Source: Fundidesulfovibrio terrae (lineage in GTDB: Bacteria > Desulfobacterota > Desulfovibrionia > Desulfovibrionales > Desulfovibrionaceae). From it: a stretch of DNA of 64,000 bases. Every line of letters begins with the position of its first letter. Within the stretch, counting starts at the first letter, position 1. Under the pieces are notes generated by a model. The model searched no databases. It had not been told where the DNA came from and worked only from the letters and a program-made list of their open reading frames with translations. The stretch is taken from positions 62,001-126,000 of the forward strand of contig NZ_JAKZFS010000004.1 in NCBI RefSeq assembly GCF_022808915.1, read 5' to 3'. The position numbers were made by a program, and so were the translations under genes. Of the stretch, positions 27,386 through 35,609 are shown piece by piece.

Positions 27386-29036
27386 CGTTCACCCTCCCCG
27401 CCGCGGCGCGGCACATGCGCGTGAACGCCCGGGCCAGGGGGGAGCGCCGCGAGGGCTCGCCCACCCATTGCCAGGCTGTGAGATACTCCAGGGCGTGGGC
27501 CAGTTCCGCTCCCAACGGGCTCAGCTGATCCAGGGCCAGGGCCCGCTCCACGCTCGAGATGCGCGGCAGCCCCAGGCGAAGCGCCCAGCTGCGGGCCGTG
27601 CCCGCCAGGGATTCCGCAAGGTCTGCGCCTTCGGGGGCGCAGTCCATGCGGCAAGCTGCGCCCATGAGCCCGGACAGGTGCGTTCGCAACGCCTCGCCCA
27701 GCCAGAGCTGGCCGTGCACCGGCCGGAAGTCGAACCAGGCCGGATCGAATTGTCCGGCCGATCCGTGCGGCGATCCGGGCCGGGCATGGACCCAGTCGTC
27801 CAGCCGCGCGCGCCACTGGGCGAGCGTGCCGCGCCAGGCCGGGTTCTCGGCCGACGGCGTGCCCGGAGCGCCCGAAAGGTTGGCGATCTCGAACGCCTCG
27901 GACAGAAACGCCCCCAGCCGCTCGAACCAGACGTCGCCGCCCGGGGCTTCCTCATGGACCACGGCGTGCCACATGGGGCACAGGGCCGGGCCTTCGCGCC
28001 GGGCGGCCCGGCCCAGAAGCAGCAAGGCGTAGCCCGCCGGGGGCGGCCCCAGGACCTCCTGGGCGAGCTGGCAGGCCCGCGAGGCCAGGGCCTCGCGCAG
28101 CCCGCCCACGATGCGTCCGAGTCCGGAGGCTCGCGCACCCTCCCGAAGAAGCCCCAGCGCGAGCGGATCCAGAAGTTCGGCCACGCGGGCCAGTTCCTCC
28201 GCCGACGCGGCCCCGGCCATCCTGGCGGCCAGTCCGGGCGGGGAGCCCACCTGCTTGAGCAAGAGTTCCTGGGCCGAGAGCACCCCGGCGGGCAGCCTTC
28301 CGGCCATGACCACCACATGCCGGAGGTGGTGGCGGGTCATGGCCATGAGGGCGTCGAAACAGGAGGCGCAGGAATCCACGGACACCACCGGCGAGGTCAT
28401 GATGGCCTCCACCGGGGCGTCCGGGGAGAGCCCGGCCTCCACCGCCTTGGAACGGAAGTCCCGGTCCGTGACCACGCCCGAGGGCCGCCCTTCGCGGCCA
28501 AGCACCACCACCGCATCCCGGGCGGTGGCGCTCATGATTTTCGCGGCCTGGCGCAGGGTCGTGCCCGCGGGCAGCGGGTCGCCCACGCGCAACGCCTCGC
28601 CCGCCGTCACCGCGGCCAGGGGACGCTTGGCCAGCCAGGCCGGAATCTCGCGCACGATGCCCGCCAGACCCAGCTCCAGCACGCCCGCGCTCAAGCGTCC
28701 CTCCAGAAAGTCGAACAGCTCGGGCCGTCCGCGCAGGGCGTCGGCCACGTCCTCGGGGGGCAGCAGGTAGCAGACGCAGTCTTCCGCCGCGTCCGCCTCC
28801 ATCCCGGTCCAGCCCAGCACCTCGCCCTCGCCCCAGTCCTCGCCGCCGGCGCGCAGGACGCCCTTCTTCACCGCCAGCACGAAGCCTTCGCCGGCCCCTC
28901 CCGCCCCCAGCACCCGCGTCCCCTCGGGGAAGAAGTCCAGCCCTGCACGCCGGGCCAGGGCCGCGAGCCTGGCCGGTTCCAGAAACGACAGGGGGGGGGC
29001 CTCCCGGAAGAAATCCACCACGTCTTCGATGATCAT
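27357..29036 (-). CDS. Cyclic-nucleotide-like/CBS/DUF294 protein with degenerate nucleotidyltransferase
   Basis: A 559-residue soluble protein. Residues 1-125 resemble a cyclic-nucleotide-binding fold, 140-265 hold two CBS motifs (RPSGVVTDRDF, RLPAGVLSAQEL), and from ~320 there is a DUF294-type nucleotidyltransferase region. Here the catalytic block is ruined: residues 341-361 read LGRAARREGPALCPMWHAVV where the intact homologue next door has [20 protein letters not shown], so the Ser-Glu and both Asp are gone. It overlaps the flanking genes on both sides. It may be a pseudo-enzyme that senses adenosyl ligands and controls its partner. Confidence 0.8.
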   Translation of the reverse strand: MIIEDVVDFFREAPPLSFLEPARLAALARRAGLDFFPEGTRVLGAGGAGEGFVLAVKKGVLRAGGEDWGEGEVLGWTGMEADAAEDCVCYLLPPEDVADALRGRPELFDFLEGRLSAGVLELGLAGIVREIPAWLAKRPLAAVTAGEALRVGDPLPAGTTLRQAAKIMSATARDAVVVLGREGRPSGVVTDRDFRSKAVEAGLSPDAPVEAIMTSPVVSVDSCASCFDALMAMTRHHLRHVVVMAGRLPAGVLSAQELLLKQVGSPPGLAARMAGAASAEELARVAELLDPLALGLLREGARASGLGRIVGGLREALASRACQLAQEVLGPPPAGYALLLLGRAARREGPALCPMWHAVVHEEAPGGDVWFERLGAFLSEAFEIANLSGAPGTPSAENPAWRGTLAQWRARLDDWVHARPGSPHGSAGQFDPAWFDFRPVHGQLWLGEALRTHLSGLMGAACRMDCAPEGADLAESLAGTARSWALRLGLPRISSVERALALDQLSPLGAELAHALEYLTAWQWVGEPSRRSPLARAFTRMCRAAAGRVNDEMVALVRP

Positions 29037-30454
29037 GTGAGCAGGTGCAGGGCGTATTTGTTTGCGAGCATGGCTTGGAACTCCGCCACGGCCTTGAGGC
29101 AGTCCTTGAGGCGCGAGCGCTCCAGGCGCGTGAGCTTCTCGGGATAGACGAAGTTGTCCGGCTCGCGTCCGTCCGCCACGGCCTCGGCCTGGAAGCGCAG
29201 GCGAAGCTCCTGCAGGAAGGCCATGGCCTGGGCCAGGGTCCGGGCGGTGTCGTTCGAGAGCGCGCCGGCCTCGGCCGCGCCAGAAAGGCGCGAAGCCGTG
29301 TCCGTGGGCTCGATTTCGTATTCCAGGGCCAGCACCCGCGCGCCCTGGGTCAGGGGGAAGATGCCCCCCCGCTTGATGTCCAGCCCTCCGAGCCCGGGCT
29401 CGCGCTTGCGCACGGAAAGGCCCCCGAACACGGTGACGGGGGGCTCGAAGCGCGCGGCCTCGCGGGCCATGTAGCGGAGCGCCCGGGGAGCCTCGCGCAC
29501 GGCGTGCAGGAGGGCCCCGCGCAGCCCGGCGGTGAGATCCGGGCGGCCGAACACGTGACGGGCGTCGGCCAGGAGCGAGAGCGAAAGCACCGCGTCCGGG
29601 CCGAGATCACGTCCCAGGGCGTCCAGGCGTTCGCCCCAGCCGTCGAGGTCCATGCGCCAGGGGGCGTTGTCGGCGGTGACGCCGTTTTCGCAGGGCGGCA
29701 GCCCCGCCCGGGCCAGGATGTCCATGAGCCGTTTGGCGAAAGTCGAGGCTTTCGCCGGATCAGCCCCTTCGCCCAGCACCAGGGCGTTGTCCTGGTCCGT
29801 GGCCAGGAACTGTTCGCGCCTGCCCTCGCTTCCAAGCGCCGCCAGGGCCAGCGGGCCGGGATCGGGACCGGCGGCCAGGGCCAGCTCGGCCGCCCGCGCG
29901 AACAGCTGGTCGCGCACTGCGGCGGCCAGGGCTCCGGCGCGCGTTACGTCCGCGCCCTGTTTGAGCCAGCGCGGCACCAGTGCTCCCAGTCCCGCGTAGG
30001 CCGTGGCCAGGGCCTCGGCGTCCGGGGCCTTGGCCATGGCGGCGGCCAGAGCCACCGGGCTCTCCAGGCGCGCGGCCATGAGGTCGCGCTCCTCGATCAT
30101 GGAGACCACCCGTCCGTTCGCGTCCGTGACGGCCAGGCGGCGGATCGAATGGCGGATCATGGCCAGGAAGGCCTCGCAGACCAGTTCCCCCTGGCCCACT
30201 CCGACCACTCCCTGGCTCATGAGCGCCGAGGCCGGGCCTTCGAGGTCCTGCTCCTCGGCCACGGCGCGCACGATGTCGCGCTCGGTGAGGATGCCCGCGA
30301 CGGATTCCGGGGAGCCCACCAGGCAGGCCGTGGCGTTGGCGGCGCGCATGGCGCGCGCCGCCTCGGTCACGGAAGCTTCCGCCCCGACGAACACCGGATG
30401 TTTCAGCGTAAGGCTGCCGGTGGTGAGCCCCAGGAAGCCGTCGTCGGCGTTCAT
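29033..30454 (-). CDS. CBS-domain DUF294 nucleotidyltransferase
   Basis: A 473-residue protein with two CBS motifs (residues ~15-130; [19 protein letters not shown]) and a DUF294-type nucleotidyltransferase with intact GSEGRREQ (208-215) and DQD (220-222), then a C-terminal helical DUF294_C region. This family resembles GlnD-type uridylyl/adenylyltransferases; its targets near ActP are unknown. The ATG overlaps the actP stop (ATGA), and the stop overlaps the next start. It is the catalytic-looking member of the pair. Confidence 0.87.
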   Translation of the reverse strand: MNADDGFLGLTTGSLTLKHPVFVGAEASVTEAARAMRAANATACLVGSPESVAGILTERDIVRAVAEEQDLEGPASALMSQGVVGVGQGELVCEAFLAMIRHSIRRLAVTDANGRVVSMIEERDLMAARLESPVALAAAMAKAPDAEALATAYAGLGALVPRWLKQGADVTRAGALAAAVRDQLFARAAELALAAGPDPGPLALAALGSEGRREQFLATDQDNALVLGEGADPAKASTFAKRLMDILARAGLPPCENGVTADNAPWRMDLDGWGERLDALGRDLGPDAVLSLSLLADARHVFGRPDLTAGLRGALLHAVREAPRALRYMAREAARFEPPVTVFGGLSVRKREPGLGGLDIKRGGIFPLTQGARVLALEYEIEPTDTASRLSGAAEAGALSNDTARTLAQAMAFLQELRLRFQAEAVADGREPDNFVYPEKLTRLERSRLKDCLKAVAEFQAMLANKYALHLLT

Positions 30455-31998
30455 TCCAGTCCCACGCCCAGGTAGTTGCGGATGTTCTGCTCTTCGTAGC
30501 GCGCCTTGGCCTCGGGTTCGGGCACGAACACCGAGCCCAGCCATCCAGCCAGGAAGGCCGCGGGCATGGAGATGAGCGCCGGGTTCTTCCAGGGGAAGAT
30601 GGCCGCCTTGAAGCCCAGCACGTCAACCCACACGGTGGGCGAGATGAGGATGAGCCCCACCGCCAGCACCGAGCCGGTGATGATGGCCGCCGTGGCCCCG
30701 AAGGTGGACATGCCCCGCCACAGGATGGACATGAGCAGCGCCGGGAAGTTGCCGCTGGCCGCGATGGCGAAGGCCAGGCCCACCATGAAGGCCACGTTCT
30801 GGCCCTTGAAGGCGATGCCCAGGACCATGGCCACGATGCCCAGGCACACGGTGGCCCGCTTGGCCATGCGCACTTCCTGCTCCTCGGTGGTTTTGCCGGA
30901 CTTGAACACGTTCACGTACAGGTCGTGCGAGAAGGTGGCGGCGCCCGCCAGGGTGAGTCCCGCCACCACGGCCAGGATGGTGGCGAAGGCCACGGCCGCT
31001 ATGAAGCCCAGGAATATGGTGCCGCCCGTGGTCTCGGCCAGGAGCAGCGCGGACATGTTGCCGCCCTTGTCGAAGTGGGTGATCACGTCCTGGCCCACCA
31101 GCACCATGGCTCCGAAGCCGATGATGAAGGTGAGGATGTAGAAGTATGAGATGAAGCCCGTGGCGTAGAACACGCTCTTGCGGGCCTGTTCGGCGTCGGG
31201 AACGGTGTAGAAGCGCATGAGGATGTGCGGCAGGCCGGCCGTGCCGAACATGAGCGCGATGCCGAGGCTCAGCGCGTCCCAGGGGTTGGAGACCAGGCCG
31301 CCGGGCTCCAGCACCTTCTGGCCGTACTTGGTGGCCGCGGCCGAGAAGAGCTCCGCCGGGTTGAAGCCGAACTTCGAAAGCACCATGCCCACCATCACCG
31401 TGGCGCCGCCGAGCAGCAGCACGGCCTTGATGATCTGCACCCAGGTGGTGGCCAGCATGCCGCCGAAGAGCACGTACATGATCATCACCACGCCCACGAT
31501 GGCCACGGCCAGCTCGTAGGGCAGGCCGAACATCAGGTTGACCAGCGACCCCGAGCCCACCATCTGGGCGATCAGGTAGAAGCACACCGTCATGAGCGAG
31601 CCGCAGGAAGCTGCGATGCGGATGGGCTTCTGGCGCAGGCGGTAGGCCACCACGTCGGCGAAGGTGTACTTGCCCAGGTTGCGAAGCGGTTCGGCGATGA
31701 GGAACATGATGAGCGGCCAGCCCACCAGAAAGCCGATGGAGTAGATGAGGCCGTCGTAGCCCTTGAGGGCCACCAGGCCCGCGATGCCCAGAAACGACGC
31801 GGCGGACATGTAGTCCCCGGCCAGGGCCAGGCCGTTCTGGAAGCCCGTGACCGAGCGCCCGGCGGCGTAAAAGTCCGAAGCGGTCTTGGATTTCTTGGCC
31901 GCGAACCAGGTGATGACCAGGGTGAACGCCACGAACACGAAGAAAAAGCCGATGGAGATGGCGTTGGGCTGACCGATGGTGGAAGTGAATGGGTTCAT
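30451..31998 (-). CDS. actP: Cation/acetate symporter
   Basis: A 515-residue sodium:solute symporter family protein with about 13 membrane helices. Family stretches include [30 protein letters not shown] near residue 45 and [18 protein letters not shown] near 335, both typical of ActP. It imports acetate, and possibly other short monocarboxylates. It follows the DUF485 gene by five bases and overlaps the CBS-nucleotidyltransferase gene. A longer upstream start is unnecessary; this ATG aligns with ActP mature regions. Confidence 0.93.
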   Translation of the reverse strand: MNPFTSTIGQPNAISIGFFFVFVAFTLVITWFAAKKSKTASDFYAAGRSVTGFQNGLALAGDYMSAASFLGIAGLVALKGYDGLIYSIGFLVGWPLIMFLIAEPLRNLGKYTFADVVAYRLRQKPIRIAASCGSLMTVCFYLIAQMVGSGSLVNLMFGLPYELAVAIVGVVMIMYVLFGGMLATTWVQIIKAVLLLGGATVMVGMVLSKFGFNPAELFSAAATKYGQKVLEPGGLVSNPWDALSLGIALMFGTAGLPHILMRFYTVPDAEQARKSVFYATGFISYFYILTFIIGFGAMVLVGQDVITHFDKGGNMSALLLAETTGGTIFLGFIAAVAFATILAVVAGLTLAGAATFSHDLYVNVFKSGKTTEEQEVRMAKRATVCLGIVAMVLGIAFKGQNVAFMVGLAFAIAASGNFPALLMSILWRGMSTFGATAAIITGSVLAVGLILISPTVWVDVLGFKAAIFPWKNPALISMPAAFLAGWLGSVFVPEPEAKARYEEQNIRNYLGVGLE

Positions 31999-32003
31999 GG
32001 GGG

Positions 32004-32300
32004 CTACCTCTTCATCCCGTCGATGATGTCTTTCACGGTTCGGTCGTAGCTGGTGTTGGCCCAGCGCACATAGAGCCCGGTGAGCACGCAGGCGGAAATG
32101 ATGACGCCCAGGCCGATGGGGATGCCCAGCGTCATGTGCTCGCCGATCTTCTGGGCCAGGATGGACCTGTTGAAGGCCAGCAAGAGGATGAAGCCGAAAT
32201 AGATGGCCAGCATGAGCGCCGTCATGGACAGGGAGACCGACCACTTCTTGCGCACGAGTCCGCTGAAGCGGGTCTCGTCGATCTTGTGGGGATTTGGCAT
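32004..32300 (-). CDS. DUF485 membrane protein, ActP partner
   Basis: A 98-residue inner-membrane protein with two helices (residues ~20-45 and ~58-80), belonging to DUF485 (YjcH). In most genomes it is encoded directly before actP, as here, and is assumed to assist the symporter. GGAGG six bases before the ATG. It is the first gene of the acetate operon. Confidence 0.9.
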   Translation of the reverse strand: MPNPHKIDETRFSGLVRKKWSVSLSMTALMLAIYFGFILLLAFNRSILAQKIGEHMTLGIPIGLGVIISACVLTGLYVRWANTSYDRTVKDIIDGMKR

Positions 32301-32605
32301 CGGGAACCTCCTGTTTTTCGTTTGGCGGGTAGGTCCGGCGCGCTTTCCGGCCAGTCCGCGATTTGTACCTAACAGGGGCGGCAAGAAATAAAAGGGGTGT
32401 TTCGGCGAGCGGTTAAAACCTTGGCGATGATCGGTGAACGGTTCGGAAGGCGAACGACGAACGGTGGGTGGATGCGCCGTTCACCGGGGCGGAGGGGCCG
32501 TTTGCCGGGGGTGAGCGGCGGCGGGTAGTGAGCGTGTTCGCGCGACGAGTCGTCGTTAGGATGCGGCAGTCCGCTCGGCGGGGCGCGGACCCTCCAGCGC
32601 AATCC
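32301..32605. other. Intergenic region upstream of the acetate operon
   Basis: About 305 bases between two minus-strand genes. It must hold the promoter of DUF485-actP. Several GAACGG/CGTTC motifs occur near 32440-32485, but I could not define a promoter or operator. No coding potential. Confidence 0.4.
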
Positions 32606-32965
32606 CTATGAGAAGATCGCGATGAGGACGGCCGCCGCCAGGACCGCCGCAATCCCCATGAGCGGGATCAGACGGTACAGGTTGAGGACGAATATGTTGC
32701 GCAAGGCGCGCTCCAGCCACTGGCCGAACGTCTCGTCGTGGTCGGAGACCCGCTCCGGCTCACCGGGTATTTCCCAGGGGAGCGGCATGCGCGGCTCCCG
32801 GAAGGAGCTCTCCGGCGGTTCGCGCAGCGCCTCAGACATTGCCGAAGGGGAGTTGCCTCGGGGAGGCCGGTAGGGCCTGGGCTTGAAGGCCAGGAAAAGG
32901 ACAGTGAGCGGCACGAGGGCTACCGCACAGAGACCCAAGAGCGTCCATATTCCGTCGCTCATCAT
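32606..32965 (-). CDS. Small protein with two terminal membrane helices
   Basis: A 119-residue protein with one hydrophobic helix at each end (WTLLGLCAVALVPLTVLFLA near 6-26; LIPLMGIAAVLAAAVLIAIF at the C-terminus) and a Pro/Glu-rich soluble middle. No family recognised. GAGGAAG precedes two adjacent ATGs. Confidence 0.65.
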   Translation of the reverse strand: MMSDGIWTLLGLCAVALVPLTVLFLAFKPRPYRPPRGNSPSAMSEALREPPESSFREPRMPLPWEIPGEPERVSDHDETFGQWLERALRNIFVLNLYRLIPLMGIAAVLAAAVLIAIFS

Positions 32966-33119
32966 CGCTTCCTCTCTCCCGGATTGTGGCGTGATCGATT
33001 TCAATCGATGGGCAAATTTAATATGTCGACATTTCGATTCATAGCGGAAATTTTCGCGCCTTCCGAGGCCCTGTCTATGCGGCCGGTTTGGGCGGCGGAG
33101 TTCCGCCGCCCGTGGCCTA

Positions 33120-33575
33120 TCAATCGTGGTTTTCCAGCCACCATTTTTCGTTTTCAGCAGGATCAGGCCTGTCCCAGATCTGCTTGCCCATGGCTTGTTC
33201 CAGGGTGTCTTCAGCTTTCGCCATCCAGCCGAAGGGACCAAGGAATCCCATTCCCGCTTTATCAAGAGCAGAGGACATTCCTGTCCCTGTCAGTGGAGAG
33301 TTGGCCGAAGGGGGAATCGATTTCGGATCAAATCCTGGCTTGAAGCGTTCGCTCATCGACGGAGCAATGGCGTCGTACACATTCCCCCTGAATAGGTGCT
33401 GCAAGCGCGCGTTAATCTCACGCTGTCCCGGGGTCCAACTGGGGTCGTCAAAGAACGGTTTCGGATATCCACGATTATCCTCGGGATTCGTTTGCAGAAC
33501 CGGCCCCAGTGTGGCGTCCACATCGTCCGCCAGCGTGTAGTTCTCGAATTTCGGGTCACCTAAACGTTCGCTCAC
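33120..33575 (-). CDS. Protein of unknown function
   Basis: A 151-residue soluble, acidic protein without recognisable domains. It contains a Pro/Asp-rich first half (NPEDNRGYPKPFFDDPSW) and ends in ENEKWWLENHD. The GTG at 33575 is chosen because AAGGAGG lies five bases upstream, an excellent ribosome-binding site; upstream in-frame ATGs have none. It stands alone. Confidence 0.6.
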   Translation of the reverse strand: MSERLGDPKFENYTLADDVDATLGPVLQTNPEDNRGYPKPFFDDPSWTPGQREINARLQHLFRGNVYDAIAPSMSERFKPGFDPKSIPPSANSPLTGTGMSSALDKAGMGFLGPFGWMAKAEDTLEQAMGKQIWDRPDPAENEKWWLENHD

Positions 33576-33974
33576 GGTTTCCTCCTTGAGCATCTGAAAG
33601 TTCCGCTTTCCCCTCCCGGAGGAGGATCCCCCTGCCATTGCGGCTCGTCGCCGTCTCGCGGCCGGATGGGCCGCCCTGCGCCACGCGGGCGCGCACAGCC
33701 TCCTTCACCGAGGCATGATGATCCCCGGCGTCCTGGCCGGATTGGCGGGAGATTCTATGCAGAGGGCGCGGAAAATCACCCCATATAGGGCTATGTGGGG
33801 AAACAGCCGAAAATTTTACGAGAGAGGAGCTGGGTACGCGATGTTCTCCGGGGCGAAGACCGTCGTGCCCGTGCGGCGCAGCCCTCCGGACGTCCCGGCA
33901 AGTTCACGCTTCCCATTGCGCCGTAGAATGGTACAGTAGCAATTGAGCAACAAAACATGGCGCAGGAGAGAACT
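33576..33974. other. Intergenic region without recognised features
   Basis: About 400 bases between divergent genes. Open frames are short and have no convincing ribosome-binding sites. It should hold promoters for both sides; none could be assigned. Confidence 0.4.
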
Positions 33975-34439
33975 ATGAATGAGGGTGCCGACACCTCGAC
34001 TTCGCATCCGTCACTCAATATTCTTTTCGCGGAAGACGACTATGTCAGCAGGATGCTGGTGGAAGAGATTTTCCGGCTCAATGGGCACACCGTCACAAGC
34101 GTGGTTACGGGCCATGAGGTCCTGAAGGCTCTCAAGCTTGAGAAATTCGACATCATCTTCATGGACGTGAGCATGCCCAGGCTGGACGGCATCAAAGCGA
34201 CGAAGCGCATCCGGGAGGATACCTCCGGGCTGTTCGATCCGGCGATTCCCATAGTGGCCATGACCGGCCACGTCCTTCCCAGCGACAGGGATAGAATCAT
34301 GGAGGCGGGAATGGACGACTTCATCGCCAAGCCCATCGACATATCTGAACTGAGCAAGATTCTGAACAAATTCGTTGCCAGGATAGAGGACGCGCGGAGC
34401 GACAGCCCGCAAGGCGCCCGGACAGGGCGGCCTGATTGA
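33975..34439 (+). CDS. Stand-alone receiver-domain response regulator
   Basis: A 154-residue single-domain response regulator: acidic pocket FAEDDYVSR, phospho-acceptor Asp in IIFMDVSMP, Thr/Lys in MTGHV and FIAKPID. No output domain, so it acts as a relay or by protein contact. Sequence is like the receiver in the protein at 17996. ATG at 33975 has AGGAGAG four bases upstream; an ATG at 33957 is possible. Confidence 0.88.
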   Translation: MNEGADTSTSHPSLNILFAEDDYVSRMLVEEIFRLNGHTVTSVVTGHEVLKALKLEKFDIIFMDVSMPRLDGIKATKRIREDTSGLFDPAIPIVAMTGHVLPSDRDRIMEAGMDDFIAKPIDISELSKILNKFVARIEDARSDSPQGARTGRPD

Positions 34440-34584
34440 GGAAAAGCCCTCCGATACATTCCGGACAGCCACGAGGACACCGTTCACCGGACGGCAAGCG
34501 CCATTCATCGGATCAATATTTTCCGGCGGTTGCGGGCGACCCTGTTTCCGGCTACCAATGCCCAAATACGGGAGCCTTCAGCCC

Positions 34585-35457
34585 ATGCCCCAGGTCAAGA
34601 CCCTCATCGTCCATGCCGATCCCGCCGTGCGCGCGGGGCTGCGCCAGCTTCTGGCGGGCGTGGAGGCCTTGCGCGTGCTGGGCGAGGCGGCCACGGCCTT
34701 CGAGGCCCTGGAAATGCTCGAGGCCATCCCCTACGGCGTCTTTTTTCTGAGTCCGGGGCTCCCGGGCCCCACCTCCGGCATGGAGTTGGCCCAGATGCTG
34801 GCCGGACGCCGCACGCGCCCGGCCCTGGTGTTCGTGGCCGACGACGAATCCCAGGCCTACAAGGCCTTCGAGCTGGGCGCCGTGGACTACCTCATCTGGC
34901 CCGCCACCCCGGAACGCCTGGATATGACCCTGGTCCGCCTCAAGGGCCTGTCCCCGGGTTTCAAGCAGGCCCAACCCGCCGGGGCGTGGCTCGAGGAGCG
35001 TTCCGCCTCCGCCCAGGACGACCAGCAGACCCTGTCCCTGCCCATCGAGGAGGAGGAGGAAGGTCCCTTCATCTCCGCCCTCAAGCAAGCATGGGATCTT
35101 ACTCAGAAAAAGAAGCCCGTGGATATCGAGAAGTTGCCGATCACCCTGGACGGGCGGACGCTTCTCCTGCCCTATCCGCAGATACTCTTCGTGGAGGCCT
35201 ATGAGGACTATTCCTTCGTGCACACGGCCCAGCAGAAGTACCTGACCTCCTACAGGCTGAAGAACCTGGAGGAGCGCCTGGGACCGCACGGATTCTTCCG
35301 GGTGCACCGCAAGTTCCTGGTGAACCTGGAAGCGGTCACCGAGATCGCGAGCCTGCCGGGCGGGCAGTTCATGCTGCGCACCCAGGGCAAGACCCGCATC
35401 GAGCTGCCCATCAGCCGCCGCAGGATCGGCGAGCTCAAGCAGGTGCTTGGATTGTAA
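34585..35457 (+). CDS. LytTR-type transcription regulator with degenerate receiver
   Basis: A 290-residue protein with an N-terminal receiver-like domain (residues 1-118) and a C-terminal LytTR DNA-binding domain (~190-290; LFVEAYEDYSFVHT, FFRVHRKFLVNLEAV). The receiver has lost its key residues: the phospho-acceptor position reads FFLSPGLPG (Ser, not Asp) and the conserved Lys is Trp (YLIWPATP). It probably works without phosphorylation. A Glu-rich linker separates the domains. It lies 150 bases upstream of an acetyl-CoA synthetase paralogue on the same strand and could regulate it. The start could also be 34558. Confidence 0.84.
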   Translation: MPQVKTLIVHADPAVRAGLRQLLAGVEALRVLGEAATAFEALEMLEAIPYGVFFLSPGLPGPTSGMELAQMLAGRRTRPALVFVADDESQAYKAFELGAVDYLIWPATPERLDMTLVRLKGLSPGFKQAQPAGAWLEERSASAQDDQQTLSLPIEEEEEGPFISALKQAWDLTQKKKPVDIEKLPITLDGRTLLLPYPQILFVEAYEDYSFVHTAQQKYLTSYRLKNLEERLGPHGFFRVHRKFLVNLEAVTEIASLPGGQFMLRTQGKTRIELPISRRRIGELKQVLGL

Positions 35458-35460
35458 GAG

Positions 35461-35560
35461 CAGGGCGGGGCGCTGCCCCGCACCCCGCTGGGGCTCCGCC
35501 CCAGACCCCGCCAGGGGAAATGATTTCCCCTGGACCCCTCGATGGGGGGTGTCGAGGGTC
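35461..35560. repeat. GC-rich intergenic repeat of the CTCCGCCC type
   Basis: Contains nested inverted arms: GGGGCGCTGCCCC, CTGGGGCTCCGCCCCAG, and CCAGGGGAAATGATTTCCCC. The second half parallels the repeat at 21100-21175. It lies between the LytTR gene and acs paralogue and may terminate the former. Confidence 0.65.
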
Positions 35561-35609
35561 GCCACGCCGGACGCGGTGCGGCGACTTGGAGAAAAAGCAG
35601 GAGTGATGC

